Below, in pieces: positions 17,899 to 27,143 of a DNA stretch of 64,000 nt. Numbering within the stretch: position 1 is the first letter of the stretch; each line of letters opens with the position of its first letter. Made by a program: the position numbers and the translations under genes. Location of the stretch: assembly GCA_900489925.1 (NCBI GenBank), contig UEHQ01000001.1:1-64000 (forward strand). Direction: 5' to 3'. This DNA is from Hyphomicrobiales bacterium. GTDB taxonomy: Bacteria > Pseudomonadota > Alphaproteobacteria > Rhizobiales > Rhizobiaceae. The notes under the pieces were generated by a model. It ran no database searches and was not told the origin of the DNA. It saw only the letters and a list, made by a program, of their open reading frames with translations.

Positions 17899-17949
17899 TG
17901 GTCACTTGACCAAATACCGATCTTTCTGCATATTTGACCGATGAGTACG
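17899..17949. promoter_or_regulatory. Palindrome plus operator candidate between tetR and the GMC gene
   Basis: TTGGTCA (17899-17905) and TGACCAA (17908-17914) form a perfect palindrome with a 2-bp spacer. A second site, TGACCGATGAGTAC, lies at 17936-17949. Both fall between the divergent TetR and GMC genes, about 107 and 119 bp from their starts, as expected for autoregulation. Confidence 0.6.
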
Positions 17950-18067
17950 TGTTTTAGACCTCATTCGCGATGAGACCGATCTACTCCATGCGCTCTTGAA
18001 ACACCCCAACAAACAGCTCAGCGCGAGCCTATGGCTCCAGTTGATGGTGCAAAGAACGGGAACTGAG

Positions 18068-19717
18068 ATGCCTACTTCCGAACGTTATGATTACGTAATC
18101 ATTGGAGCCGGTTCTGCTGGCAGTGTCCTGGCAAATCGCCTTAGCGCCGACCCGACCGTTAAGGTCTTGGTACTGGAGGCAGGGGGACCGGATCGGAGGT
18201 GGGACTTCAGAATCACGATGCCTGCGGCGCTGGTCTATCCACTCAACAGCACGACCTACAACTGGCAGTTCCTAAGTGAGCCGGTACAGGCACTGAACAA
18301 TCGGCAGATACCGTTCTTTCGCGGTAAAGGTCTTGGCGGCTCATCAACCATCAATGGGATGGTTTATGTACGCGGCAATGCCATGGACTTCGATGGATGG
18401 GCGGCCGAGAAGGGCCTTAGCGACTGGGACTACGCCCATTGTTTACCCTACTTCAAGCGCTCAGAAAGCTATTCTGAAGGAGGCAACGACTATCGTGGAG
18501 ACTCCGGCCCGCTACATGTTGGACGAGGCAAACCCGAGAGCCCCCTGTACGAAATTTTCCTGCAGGCAGCGTACGAGGCTGGCCATGAACACACTCCCGA
18601 TGTCAACGGCTATCGGCAGGAAGGCTTCGGGTACTTCGACGCGACAATCTATAATGGTGTGCGAGAAAGTGCTTCGAGGGCATACCTTCATCCTGTTATG
18701 AAAACACGCGAAAATTTGACAGTTATCACAGGCGCGATGGTCGGTCGGATGAACTTCCTGAACCGGCGGTCGGAGAGCGTCACATACAAGAGTGAAGGCA
18801 AAACCTGTACGGCGCTGGTCGAACGGGAAATCATTCTGTGCGCTGGCGCTATACAGTCGCCCCAACTGCTCATGCTCTCAGGAATAGGTCATGCCCACGA
18901 ACTAAAGAGCGTGGGTGTAGACCCGTTGGTAGATTTGCCCGGCGTAGGAAAGAACCTTGGGGACCATCTGGAGTGGATTGTGTCGTACAAATGTACCAAG
19001 CCCCTCTCCTACTACAGCGCAACAAAACCAGTGAAGCAGGCGATGATCGGGGCTCAGTGGCTTACCACGCAGACCGGCCTCGGAGCCTCCAATTTCTTTG
19101 AAGCTGGGGGTTTTCTGAAATCTGCGCCTTCAAAGGCTTACGCAGATACACACCTTCACTTTGTCGCCCTTGCGGCGGAATACAGCGGGCGTGTATCAGC
19201 CCCGGGACACAGCTTCCAGGTTCACCTCAGCCCCGGCCTACCGGAGAGCCGAGGCTGGCTATCGCTAAAGTCAACAAACCCCGAAGATCATCCGCTCATT
19301 CAACCTAACTACCTCTCTGAAGAGCGAGACTGGATTGACGCGAGGGAAGCAATCCGTCGGTCTTTCGAAATCTTGGAGATGCCAACCCTGAAAGAATACC
19401 GGGGTGCCCGGATACACCCCGACAAACCGATCAACGACGACATCCTCTTGGACCAGTACATCCGCTCACATGCAGAAACAGGTTATCACTACGCTGGCAC
19501 CTGCCGGATGGGAGAGACACCCGAATGCGTTGTCGATGGGCAGCTACGGGTTCATGGTATACAGGGGCTGCGAGTGGTGGATGCATCGGTTATGCCTCGC
19601 CCGACCAACGGCAACACCAATGCCCCTACCATTATGATTGCGGAGAAAGCAGCGGACTATATTCTCGGCAACGAACAGCTGGCACCGTCGAGCGCACCGG
19701 CGTTCAAGGCCGCCTGA
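18068..19717 (+). CDS. GMC-family FAD alcohol oxidoreductase (choline-dehydrogenase-like), copy 1
   Basis: About 549 residues. The FAD motif VIIGAGSAGSVLANRLS at the start, GKGLGGSSTINGMVYVRG (GMC signature 1) and CAGAIQSPQLLMLSGIG (signature 2) are all present. Near the C-terminus the catalytic His region YHYAGTCRMG and the closing block TNGNTNAPTIMIAEKAAD follow. These enzymes oxidise primary alcohols to aldehydes and pass electrons to quinone or oxygen. ATG 18068 (MPTSERYDYVIIGAG) is chosen over the open frame from 17996 because it gives the normal N-terminus. A terminator follows at 19738. An aldehyde dehydrogenase and a second GMC gene lie just beyond, so an alcohol-to-acid route is likely. 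Confidence 0.93.
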   Translation: MPTSERYDYVIIGAGSAGSVLANRLSADPTVKVLVLEAGGPDRRWDFRITMPAALVYPLNSTTYNWQFLSEPVQALNNRQIPFFRGKGLGGSSTINGMVYVRGNAMDFDGWAAEKGLSDWDYAHCLPYFKRSESYSEGGNDYRGDSGPLHVGRGKPESPLYEIFLQAAYEAGHEHTPDVNGYRQEGFGYFDATIYNGVRESASRAYLHPVMKTRENLTVITGAMVGRMNFLNRRSESVTYKSEGKTCTALVEREIILCAGAIQSPQLLMLSGIGHAHELKSVGVDPLVDLPGVGKNLGDHLEWIVSYKCTKPLSYYSATKPVKQAMIGAQWLTTQTGLGASNFFEAGGFLKSAPSKAYADTHLHFVALAAEYSGRVSAPGHSFQVHLSPGLPESRGWLSLKSTNPEDHPLIQPNYLSEERDWIDAREAIRRSFEILEMPTLKEYRGARIHPDKPINDDILLDQYIRSHAETGYHYAGTCRMGETPECVVDGQLRVHGIQGLRVVDASVMPRPTNGNTNAPTIMIAEKAADYILGNEQLAPSSAPAFKAA

Positions 19718-19737
19718 GACAAGTAGATACCAAAAAG

Positions 19738-19763
19738 AAGGCGGTCCCTTACGGGCCGCCTTT
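19738..19763. terminator. Intrinsic terminator between GMC gene 1 and the convergent SDR gene
   Basis: AAGGCGG (19738-19744) pairs with CCGCCTT (19756-19762), with an inner CCC/GGG extension around TTA. The stem is flanked by A residues on the left and TTTCT on the right, so it can work for both convergent genes. Confidence 0.75.
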
Positions 19764-19808
19764 CTAGATTTGCATTTTGCATCAGCGCGTCGATCTCAGT
19801 CCAGCAGA

Positions 19809-20513
19809 TCAGATTGCCCGCATCAAACCGCCATCAACCTTCAAGCTTTGGCCAGTTATGTAACTGGCGGCATCTGATGCAAGGAAGGCTATGGTTGACG
19901 CCACCTCCGCACTTTTTCCGTAACGCCCCATCGGAACGCTCGACCGATATTCCTCCACCTCTGGGAAGCTATCGATCCAACCCGGAAGTACGTTGTTCAT
20001 ACGTATCCCGTGCGGTGCGTAGGTTTCGGCGAAGATTTTCGTGTAGACCGCGAGGCCAGCCCGGAAAACCGCCGATGTCGGAAACATAGCTGTCGGCTCA
20101 AAGACCCAGGCGGTCGAGATGTTGACGATGGACCCTGCCTTTTGTTCTTGCATCACGGGCGTTACAAGGCGCACCGCGCGAACAACGTTGAGAAAGTAGG
20201 TGTCCATGCCCGACACCCACTCTTCGTCCGTGATGTCATTGATCTGTCCACGAGGGCCATGCCCTGCGCTATTGATCAAGACGTCCACCCGTCCCCATTT
20301 AGCAACTGTAGCATCGACAAGCCGCTTCAAGTCGTCATTGTTTTGGTTAGAGCCAGTTACGCCGATCCCACCCAATTCTTTGGCCAAGACTTCGCCCTTG
20401 CCAGAAGAAGATAGGATAGAGACCTTATAGCCATCAGCGGCAAGGCGTCTTGCCGCCTCGGCCCCCATGCCGCTGCCGCCCGCAGCAACGATTGCGACTT
20501 TATCTACGGACAT
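19809..20513 (-). CDS. SDR-family protein with altered catalytic Tyr/Lys
   Basis: About 234 residues of SDR fold. The cofactor loop is IVAAGGSGMGAEAARRL, NSAGHGPRG replaces the NNAG block, and MNNVLPGW and GQSLKVDGGLM close the fold. Where the catalytic YxxxK is expected, alignment by spacing to AGLAVYTK and APHGIRMN gives SAVFR, so Tyr is Ser and Lys is Arg. Dehydrogenase chemistry is therefore doubtful. ATG at 20513 is preferred (AGGAACA upstream); an in-frame ATG seven codons earlier also exists. It follows the aldehyde dehydrogenase on the same strand by about 50 bp and is probably co-transcribed with it. Confidence 0.8.
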   Translation of the reverse strand: MSVDKVAIVAAGGSGMGAEAARRLAADGYKVSILSSSGKGEVLAKELGGIGVTGSNQNNDDLKRLVDATVAKWGRVDVLINSAGHGPRGQINDITDEEWVSGMDTYFLNVVRAVRLVTPVMQEQKAGSIVNISTAWVFEPTAMFPTSAVFRAGLAVYTKIFAETYAPHGIRMNNVLPGWIDSFPEVEEYRSSVPMGRYGKSAEVASTIAFLASDAASYITGQSLKVDGGLMRAI

Positions 20514-20564
20514 TATTCGCTGTTCCTGTCTCATGACCCGGAGCTTTTATAAAAGCGGTCGCTT

Positions 20565-21989
20565 TTATCCGTGGCCGATCATAGATTTGATTTCTAGATA
20601 CTCGGAGATGGCATGATGGCCGGATTCTCGTCCGTTGCCTGACTGCTTGTATCCTCCGAAGGGCGCTTTTACGTCCCAATCCGGGTAGTTGATAAAGACA
20701 GAACCGGCACGCAGCTTTCGAGCTATCCGTCGCGCTTTGGCAGGGTCAGCAGACTGCACGTAAGCGGCGAGACCATATTGAGTATCATTTGCGATCTCGA
20801 TTGCATCTTCCTCATCCTCATAGGGGATGACGCATAGAACCGGGCCAAATATTTCTTCCTTGGCGATAGCCATATCGTTGTTCACATTTGCGAAAATGGT
20901 GGGCCGGACATAGAAGCCCACGTCAAATCCTTCCGGCTTACCAACTCCACCAGCGACGACGGTTGCACCCTCGTCGATCCCTTTCTGGATAAGCCCTTGA
21001 ATCTTGGAAAACTGCATTTCACTCGCGACCGGACCTAGAACTGTCGCGGCATCGTTAGGATTGCCAATGGTCTGCTCTGCGGCAACCGCCCGCGCAATAT
21101 TAATTGCCTCATCGTACTGAGTCTTATGGACTAGCATTCGGGTCGGCGCATCACACGATTGTCCGCTGTTTGCGAAACATGCGATCACCCCTTCCCGCAC
21201 AGCCGTCGCTAGATCGGCATCATCCAGCAAAACGTTCGCTGATTTTCCGCCCAGCTCCTGAGTGACACGCTTGACGGTGTCGGCTGCAGCCTTGGCCACC
21301 AGAATGCCCGCCCTCGTGGAACCTGTGAATGAAACCATGTCGATACCGGGATGGGATGAAATCGCTTCACCAACAGTTGGGCCATCACCGTTGATAAGAT
21401 TGAAGACCCCCGCTGGCAGGCCCGCCTCATCCAAGACTTCGGCAAAAATGGTCGCGTCCAATGGAGCGACTTCACTTGGTTTCAGCACGATTGTGCAGCC
21501 AGCGGCGAGCGCCGGTAGAACTTTCACTACGATCTGCAGTATTGGCCAATTCCAAGGCGTGATTAGCCCGACGACCCCAATTGGCTCTTTGGCAATTAAC
21601 GTCGAGCCGCTGACCTCCTCGAAGCTATACTGACTCAGGATATCTACAATAGCCTCAAGGTGACCGACACAAGTCGCAGTCTGCGCCTCTAGGCTGAACG
21701 TAATTGGAGAGCCCATTTCTCGGGTAACAATCGCCGCAATCTCACGCTGACGGCGCTTGAAAATATCCGCCGCCTTCTTGAAGATGGCAATGCGATCTTC
21801 GACCGTCGTTTGAGAGTAGCTGTCGAAGGCCCGTCGGGCGGCCTGAACCGCGAGATCGACATCCCCTGCTGTACCCATGGCAATTTGAGCAAATGGCTTT
21901 TCCGTCGACGGGTCGATCACGTCGAGGTAATTTTGGGTTGACGGCTCCGTCCATTTGCCGTCGATGAAAAATTTGGCGAAATTGCTCAT
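20565..21989 (-). CDS. NAD(P)-dependent aldehyde dehydrogenase
   Basis: About 474 residues of the ALDH superfamily, oxidising an aldehyde to the acid. The conserved Asn region TPWNWPILQIVVKVLPALAAG, the coenzyme loop FTGSTRAG, the general-base Glu in TQELGGKSANVLL and the nucleophile Cys in FANSGQSCDAPTRM are all intact, as is KEEIFGPVLCVI near the C-terminus. Start MSNFAKFFIDGKW at 21989 is preferred to the open frame from 22007. It lies between the two GMC oxidoreductase genes and shares a transcript with the downstream SDR-like gene. A TGACC-type site is about 110 bp upstream. It is the natural partner for the aldehydes produced by the GMC enzymes. Confidence 0.94.
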   Translation of the reverse strand: MSNFAKFFIDGKWTEPSTQNYLDVIDPSTEKPFAQIAMGTAGDVDLAVQAARRAFDSYSQTTVEDRIAIFKKAADIFKRRQREIAAIVTREMGSPITFSLEAQTATCVGHLEAIVDILSQYSFEEVSGSTLIAKEPIGVVGLITPWNWPILQIVVKVLPALAAGCTIVLKPSEVAPLDATIFAEVLDEAGLPAGVFNLINGDGPTVGEAISSHPGIDMVSFTGSTRAGILVAKAAADTVKRVTQELGGKSANVLLDDADLATAVREGVIACFANSGQSCDAPTRMLVHKTQYDEAINIARAVAAEQTIGNPNDAATVLGPVASEMQFSKIQGLIQKGIDEGATVVAGGVGKPEGFDVGFYVRPTIFANVNNDMAIAKEEIFGPVLCVIPYEDEEDAIEIANDTQYGLAAYVQSADPAKARRIARKLRAGSVFINYPDWDVKAPFGGYKQSGNGRESGHHAISEYLEIKSMIGHG

Positions 21990-22096
21990 GTACCTGTTCC
22001 TTCCCAAACACTGACGACACCAATTCCAGTCACACAGACAGAAGGTGCCGTTCCGAAAAAACTATTCCGACTATTCGTAGTGGAGCTTGAAAAAAC

Positions 22097-22110
22097 TGTC
22101 TAGTGGGTCA
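22097..22110 (-). promoter_or_regulatory. TGACC-type operator candidate upstream of the aldehyde dehydrogenase gene
   Basis: Reads TGACCCACTAGACA on the minus strand, about 108 bp upstream of the ALDH start and 32 bp beyond the GMC gene 2 stop. It resembles the site at 23905 (TGACCCGCCAGTCA) most closely. Confidence 0.4.
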
Positions 22111-22141
22111 GTTTTTTTGTTTTCCGCGTACGCCTGCTTCA

Positions 22142-23803
22142 TTAGCGTTGTTGACTCTCCCACAGGACGTTGGTCCAGTAAGGCGCGTCGAGCGACGCAA
22201 GGGATTTACCCAAGATCAAGTCGGCTGCTTTCTCACCGATCATGATAGTGGAGGCATTCAGATTGGCCGAGACTTCAAGAGGCATGATCGAGGCGTCGGC
22301 GACTCGAAGTCCCTTTACACCTCTTACCCTTAGCTCTGGGTCCACAACGCTCATCAAATCTCCGCCCATTCTGCACGTTCCGCTCGGATGATACGCTGTC
22401 GCGACATGGTTCCTGAGCCAGGTGTCTACCTCAGCGTCTTCTTTGATCCCCGGGCTGGGCGCAATCTCATCGCCCGCGATGTCAATGAAAGCCGTCTGAC
22501 GTACCAGTTCGCGTGCCAATACCAGCGCCTCGCGAAATACTCTCACGTCGTCAGCTTTCTGAAGGTAATTGAACAACACCGACGGATTCTCGAAAGGGTC
22601 CGCCGATCTTAGCGCTACCCTTCCCCTGCTCTCTGCACGCAGCAACGTCATGTGAACTTGGAATGACGGGCCAGGATGTGGGTCAAAACTGTCGTGTTTG
22701 AAGGCTAGTCCCAACAACTCAAGCTTGAGGTTTGGATACAGAACACCGGCTCTCGTCCGCAGGTATGCAGCGGCCTCAAACTGGTTGCTTGCGGCCGCAC
22801 CGGACTTCAGCAGGAACCATTGCAGCCCTGTGATGATTTTTTTTGCTCCTCGCGTGGCACCGTAAAGGCCAACGTCTTTTCGCGCCCAATACTGAATTGT
22901 CACATCAGGATGATCTTGAAGGTTCTGACCAACTTGGGTGGCGTCTACGGTTGGAGTAATGCCAAGCGAACGCAGCTGATCCGCATCGCCGATTCCTGAA
23001 CGCATTAGAATTGCTGGCGAACCGAAAGCACCTGCAGAAACAACGATCTCCTTTCCGGCACGTGCAGTAAGCTCTTTGCCATCCTTGAAGAAAATAACAT
23101 CCGATGCTCTTCCCCCTTCGACGCCGATCCGGTCCACAGTTACCCCAGAGATAACTTGCAGGTTTTTTCTCGACGTCGCCTGATCAAGATACGCACGCGC
23201 AGTGCTCCAACGCCGCCCGCGATGAATAGTTTGTTCATTCGGACCGAAACCCTCCATCTTGTAGCCGTTGGAATCAGGTGTGGCCGGATATCCGGCTTCT
23301 TCCCCAGCTTCTAGAAAAGCCCTGTTTAATGGGTCTCGCCTCAGATCAGGCTTGGTGACAATCAAAGGACCATCACCGCCTCGATAGGTGTCGGGTCCAG
23401 CGAGGCAGGTTTCAGCTCGCTTAAAGTATGGAAGGACATCCGCGTATCCCCACCCGTGACAACCTGCCTGATTTTTCCAATATTCAAAGTCCAGAGGATG
23501 GCCTCTCGTGTAGACCATGCCGTTTATTGATGATGAGCCGCCCAAAATCCGCCCACGAGGATGCGCGATTTGGCGATTGTTCAAAAACGGCTCAGGCTCC
23601 GTCAGGAAGTTCCAGTTCCGCGCGTCGGCACCTAGCAGTCGTTCAACAGCCAAAGGCATATCCACCTTCCAGCTGTTGTGGTCCCCGCCCGCTTCTAACA
23701 AAACAACGGAATTTGAAGGGTCCTCTGACAGCCGCGACGCCAGGACGCACCCCGCCGAACCAGCTCCGATAACAATAAAATCAGCCTCTATCACCAAATC
23801 CAT
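22142..23803 (-). CDS. GMC-family FAD alcohol oxidoreductase, copy 2
   Basis: About 553 residues, paralogous to the GMC protein at 18068. The FAD motif FIVIGAGSAGCVLASRLSE, ILGGSSSINGMVYTRG, VSAGAFGSPAILMRSGIG, the catalytic region YHPSGTCRMG and ANLNASTIMIGEKAAD are present. Start MDLVIEADF at 23803 is supported by GGGAGGG directly upstream; the frame is open to 23875. It diverges from the ABC binding-protein gene, with two TGACC sites between them. A pair of GMC enzymes around one ALDH suggests two alcohol groups or two related substrates (inference). Confidence 0.93.
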   Translation of the reverse strand: MDLVIEADFIVIGAGSAGCVLASRLSEDPSNSVVLLEAGGDHNSWKVDMPLAVERLLGADARNWNFLTEPEPFLNNRQIAHPRGRILGGSSSINGMVYTRGHPLDFEYWKNQAGCHGWGYADVLPYFKRAETCLAGPDTYRGGDGPLIVTKPDLRRDPLNRAFLEAGEEAGYPATPDSNGYKMEGFGPNEQTIHRGRRWSTARAYLDQATSRKNLQVISGVTVDRIGVEGGRASDVIFFKDGKELTARAGKEIVVSAGAFGSPAILMRSGIGDADQLRSLGITPTVDATQVGQNLQDHPDVTIQYWARKDVGLYGATRGAKKIITGLQWFLLKSGAAASNQFEAAAYLRTRAGVLYPNLKLELLGLAFKHDSFDPHPGPSFQVHMTLLRAESRGRVALRSADPFENPSVLFNYLQKADDVRVFREALVLARELVRQTAFIDIAGDEIAPSPGIKEDAEVDTWLRNHVATAYHPSGTCRMGGDLMSVVDPELRVRGVKGLRVADASIMPLEVSANLNASTIMIGEKAADLILGKSLASLDAPYWTNVLWESQQR

Positions 23804-23904
23804 CCCTCCCTGATGCCCTGACCAGCAAGCGCTTTCGGCTGTGGCAGGCTGAGTCCTCCAGCCGCACAAAACCACTTGCGAATTCGACTAATTAGTTCAT
23901 AATC

Positions 23905-23939
23905 TGACCCGCCAGTCAAATTAACAGATCATCTGGTCA
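23905..23939. promoter_or_regulatory. Two TGACC-type operator candidates between GMC gene 2 and the ABC operon
   Basis: TGACCCGCCAGTCA at 23905-23918 (outer TGAC/GTCA palindromic) and TGACCAGATGATCT on the minus strand at 23926-23939. They lie about 100 bp from the GMC start and 36-57 bp from the binding-protein start, so one regulator could control uptake and oxidation together. Confidence 0.5.
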
Positions 23940-23974
23940 ATAAGATTGAAAACAAATTCAGAGGAGCGAACGTC

Positions 23975-25249
23975 TTGAAAAATCCAGTTAAAATCACCCG
24001 TCGCCAGGCCCTCCTTTCCGCTGCTGCAGGCACGACATTGTTGGCGATGCCGACAATCCTTAAGGCGCAGGAAAAGACGGTGAAGGTTGGTGCCCTTGTG
24101 CCGATGACCGGAGACTTGTCTCTCTGGGGACTTCCCGCAAAGAACGGTGCGGAAATCTGGGCGGATCGGTTGAACAAAGCCGGGGGCCTGACGGTCGGTG
24201 GGGAGAAGTACAAGGTAGAAGTCGCTTCCTTCGATGGAGCCTACATCGCCGAAAAGACACTTCAGGGGGCTAGGGCATTCCAGGACCAGGATGTGAAGTT
24301 CACTATGATCATCGGCGGTGACGATTGGTCTGCGCTTCAGGATTTTTCGAACCGAAACAAGATGCTTACCGCTACCTTGTACGTCTCCGACCTCAACCCG
24401 AAGTCCACCTACCTCATCGCTCCTGTTGAAGCTCACCCGTTCTATTTCGGACTCGGCGCTCAATACCTTCGTAAGGTCGAGCCCAACATCAAGAAAGTCT
24501 CGCTCTGCGCTCAGGATGATGTGACCGGACGTGTCTCGCTCGCTTACTGGCGTGCTGGCTTCGATGCTCACGACTTCGAAATCGTCAATGACCAGTATTT
24601 CGACAATTCGACGACCGACTTCGCTCCGGTGGTAAGCTCCATGCTCGCAGGTAAGCCCGAGGCGGTTTGTATCGACACTACCTACCCCTCTGTCGCACTC
24701 CTGCTTGTCGAGCAGCTGTTCACGCAGGGATTCAAAGGCAGAATTCTTCATGCGGGCTTCGAACTCTTGCCCGACATGGTAAAGCGGACGAGCAAGGAAT
24801 TTATGGAGGGTTCGATTGCGTTTTTCCCGCGCTTTGACGACCCAAGCATTTCCAAGGCTGCCACCGGGATGAACGACGCCGCAGGCTTCTACGGCGACTA
24901 CAACAAGGCTCACCCTGGAGAGTGGAACAACACCTCGTGGGAGTTCCCGGCCGCCCTGGAGGTCTGGAAGCAAGCCGTGGAGACGGCGGGAACCTTCGAT
25001 GCCGACGAAGTCCTCAAGAGCATGAAGGCAAACCCGCCGAAGCATATTTTTGGTGAAGCGAAGTGGTGGGGCAAAGACCTGTTCGGCATCGACAACGCAC
25101 TTCTCGGAAATTGGCCGATTGTCGTTGTGAAGGATGGCAAGGTTGAAATAGCCGAGCTTGGCGATCAGGCTGCGTGGTACGATCAGCATAAAGAGCAGGT
25201 CGAGAAGCGGTTCCGTGATGAGGAACTCATGCCCGACCAGAAACGCTAA
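23975..25249 (+). CDS. ABC transporter substrate-binding protein, branched-chain amino acid type (LivK-like)
   Basis: A 424-residue periplasmic binding protein of the Peripla_BP_6 family. The N-terminus has a Tat-like TRRQALL followed by a hydrophobic stretch and a cleavage site near LKAQ. VKVGALVPMTGDLSLWG is the family's opening motif. The start is a TTG at 23975 with GAGGAG eight to ten bases upstream; no ATG or GTG fits the signal peptide as well. It heads an operon with livH-, livM-, livG- and livF-like genes. Liv-type systems in rhizobia import amino acids, amides, urea or aromatic acids, so the ligand is not predictable. The divergent GMC gene suggests it imports that pathway's substrate (inference). 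Confidence 0.92.
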   Translation: MKNPVKITRRQALLSAAAGTTLLAMPTILKAQEKTVKVGALVPMTGDLSLWGLPAKNGAEIWADRLNKAGGLTVGGEKYKVEVASFDGAYIAEKTLQGARAFQDQDVKFTMIIGGDDWSALQDFSNRNKMLTATLYVSDLNPKSTYLIAPVEAHPFYFGLGAQYLRKVEPNIKKVSLCAQDDVTGRVSLAYWRAGFDAHDFEIVNDQYFDNSTTDFAPVVSSMLAGKPEAVCIDTTYPSVALLLVEQLFTQGFKGRILHAGFELLPDMVKRTSKEFMEGSIAFFPRFDDPSISKAATGMNDAAGFYGDYNKAHPGEWNNTSWEFPAALEVWKQAVETAGTFDADEVLKSMKANPPKHIFGEAKWWGKDLFGIDNALLGNWPIVVVKDGKVEIAELGDQAAWYDQHKEQVEKRFRDEELMPDQKR

Positions 25250-25270
25250 GACTGACTGGCGGATATCGTT

Positions 25271-26137
25271 ATGCAGTTCCTAATCGAAACACTGCTCAAT
25301 TCCGCTATGGCGAGCGCGGCATCCGCGCTCGTCGTAGTGGGCCTTGCCCTTATCTTCGGCGTGATGCGGATCGAAAACTTCGCGCATGGCGAACTGTACA
25401 TGGTCGGAGCCTATTCGACTTGGTACTTTGGCACCAACCTCGGGGCTGGATACGCCGTAGGCCTGGTCGCGGCCGTGGTCATCACAGCGGCTTTGGGAGC
25501 CTTTATTGAGTTCTTCCTCTTCAGAAGGTTGAAAGGCAACCCGCTAGGGCCGCTGATCGTCACTATCGGTCTACTACTCGTTCTCCAGACTGCCGCCGCT
25601 TGGCTCTTTGGCGTAAACGCGAATTTCTTGGTCGACACCCCCTTCACGGGCGTCGTCAACATCTTTGGTATCAATATGCCTCTCCACAGGCTCTTCGTAA
25701 TCGGAGCTGCGGTCGTGTTGCTTGCTGGCCTAACCATTTTGCTTCGGACAACGAAGTTCGGGTGGGCGCTCCGAGCAGTTGCGCAAGATAGAGACGCTGC
25801 TAGGCTACAAGGCATATCCATTGGGGCCATCTCGCTTCTGGCAATGGCGTTGAGTGCAGCGCTGGCAGGGATCGCTGGAGGGCTGATGGCTCCAATCGTT
25901 CGCGTCAGCCCGTACATGGGACAGCCAATCATCATTACCGCGTTCATCGTCATCATCCTTGGCGGGATCGGCTCGATGGAAGGGGCTATCCTAGCTGCGA
26001 TAATCTACTCAACGTTCTTCACCTTTGTCTCCGCCTATTTTGACAGCACTATCGCTAGTATCGCAGGCCTCTGCCTGATGCTTCTCGTGTTGATCGTGAT
26101 GCCAAGCGGTCTAATGGGTAAGGCGCAGAAGGTCTAA
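25271..26137 (+). CDS. Branched-chain amino acid-type ABC permease, LivH-like
   Basis: A 288-residue inner-membrane permease with about eight hydrophobic segments and the LivH blocks GLALIFGVMRIENFAHGELYM near the N-terminus and LRAVAQDRDAARLQGI before the last helices (the EAA-like loop that meets the ATPases). It begins 21 bp after the binding-protein gene and ends 4 bp before the livM-like gene. It forms the transmembrane channel with LivM. Confidence 0.93.
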   Translation: MQFLIETLLNSAMASAASALVVVGLALIFGVMRIENFAHGELYMVGAYSTWYFGTNLGAGYAVGLVAAVVITAALGAFIEFFLFRRLKGNPLGPLIVTIGLLLVLQTAAAWLFGVNANFLVDTPFTGVVNIFGINMPLHRLFVIGAAVVLLAGLTILLRTTKFGWALRAVAQDRDAARLQGISIGAISLLAMALSAALAGIAGGLMAPIVRVSPYMGQPIIITAFIVIILGGIGSMEGAILAAIIYSTFFTFVSAYFDSTIASIAGLCLMLLVLIVMPSGLMGKAQKV

Positions 26138-26141
26138 TGCT

Positions 26142-27143
26142 ATGAACGTTAACAATAGAGTTGGCTTCGGCGCTGCGATAATCGCGGTCGTCGCAGCAGC
26201 ATTGATACCTATGGTATCTGGCGATTATTACGTGTCCTTCTCGACCGAGATTGCGATCATGGTGCTCATGTTGTCGAGTTACCGTATCGTCGTCCTCACA
26301 GGAGAGTGGTCCTTTGCACATGTGGTGCTTCAAGGCGTTGGCGCTTATACTGCAGCTATCCTGGTGAAAGATTGGGGTGCGCCCTTCCCTGTTTCCCTAA
26401 TTGCTGGCGCGTTGGTTGCAGGTGTCGTGGCAGCGATCCTGAGTTTCCCCCTTCTCAAGATGCGCGGATTCTACTTCCTGATGGGGACGTTCGGTGCAGC
26501 GGAAGCAATCAGGTTGCTTTGGAGAAAGTTCAAGTATTTTGGGGGTACTCGCGGCTTCTCGGGCATTCCCGCCCCCTATCTGGAAATCGGCGACTTCAAA
26601 ATTGACTTCGGGCATCCCGCGTCTTTCTTCTACCTTACCCTGTCGATCTGTGTAGTTTGCCTCCTTATCATCTGGAGTATCGAGCGCTCGCGCCTCGGTC
26701 AGATATGGCGAACCATCGAGCAGCAGGATGTGCTTGCTCAGTCAGTCGGCATTGATACAAGGCGTTATCGTCGCATTGCCTTCGTCATATCGGCCATGTT
26801 TGCGGGCGTGGCTGGCGTGCTCTTGGCATACGCCTTTGGCTCGGTGACACCAAACCGGTTCAACTTGAACTTCGCTCTGTATCTCATGATTTGGGCCATC
26901 GTCGGGGGAACCAGATCATTCTATGGCGTGATCATCGGTGGGATTTTGCTAATGGGCTTCGATGAGTCCCTGCGTTTCGCAGATGAGCTTCGCCCGGGCA
27001 TTTACGGGGTTATCCTGATCCTCGTGATGCTCTTCTGGCCGCAGGGTCTGGAGCGTTTGTTCAGACTTGACAGGTTCTCAGGCACAAAAAGCACTGCCAC
27101 CCTCCCAACCAATGTCACGACTTCTGGAGGAGACGCACGATGA
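26142..27143 (+). CDS. Branched-chain amino acid-type ABC permease, LivM-like
   Basis: A 333-residue permease, the second channel subunit. It has multiple hydrophobic segments, the LivM motif [21 protein letters not shown] and the coupling loop [19 protein letters not shown] followed by [19 protein letters not shown]. Its last codons overlap the livG-like start (ATGA), which indicates translational coupling. The length is normal for the subfamily without the extra C-terminal helices. Confidence 0.93.
   Translation: MNVNNRVGFGAAIIAVVAAALIPMVSGDYYVSFSTEIAIMVLMLSSYRIVVLTGEWSFAHVVLQGVGAYTAAILVKDWGAPFPVSLIAGALVAGVVAAILSFPLLKMRGFYFLMGTFGAAEAIRLLWRKFKYFGGTRGFSGIPAPYLEIGDFKIDFGHPASFFYLTLSICVVCLLIIWSIERSRLGQIWRTIEQQDVLAQSVGIDTRRYRRIAFVISAMFAGVAGVLLAYAFGSVTPNRFNLNFALYLMIWAIVGGTRSFYGVIIGGILLMGFDESLRFADELRPGIYGVILILVMLFWPQGLERLFRLDRFSGTKSTATLPTNVTTSGGDAR

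Noticed and set aside
23921..25189. Long minus-strand frame opposite the LivK-like binding protein
   Set aside because: The plus-strand gene has signal peptide, family motifs and operon context; the antisense frame has none.
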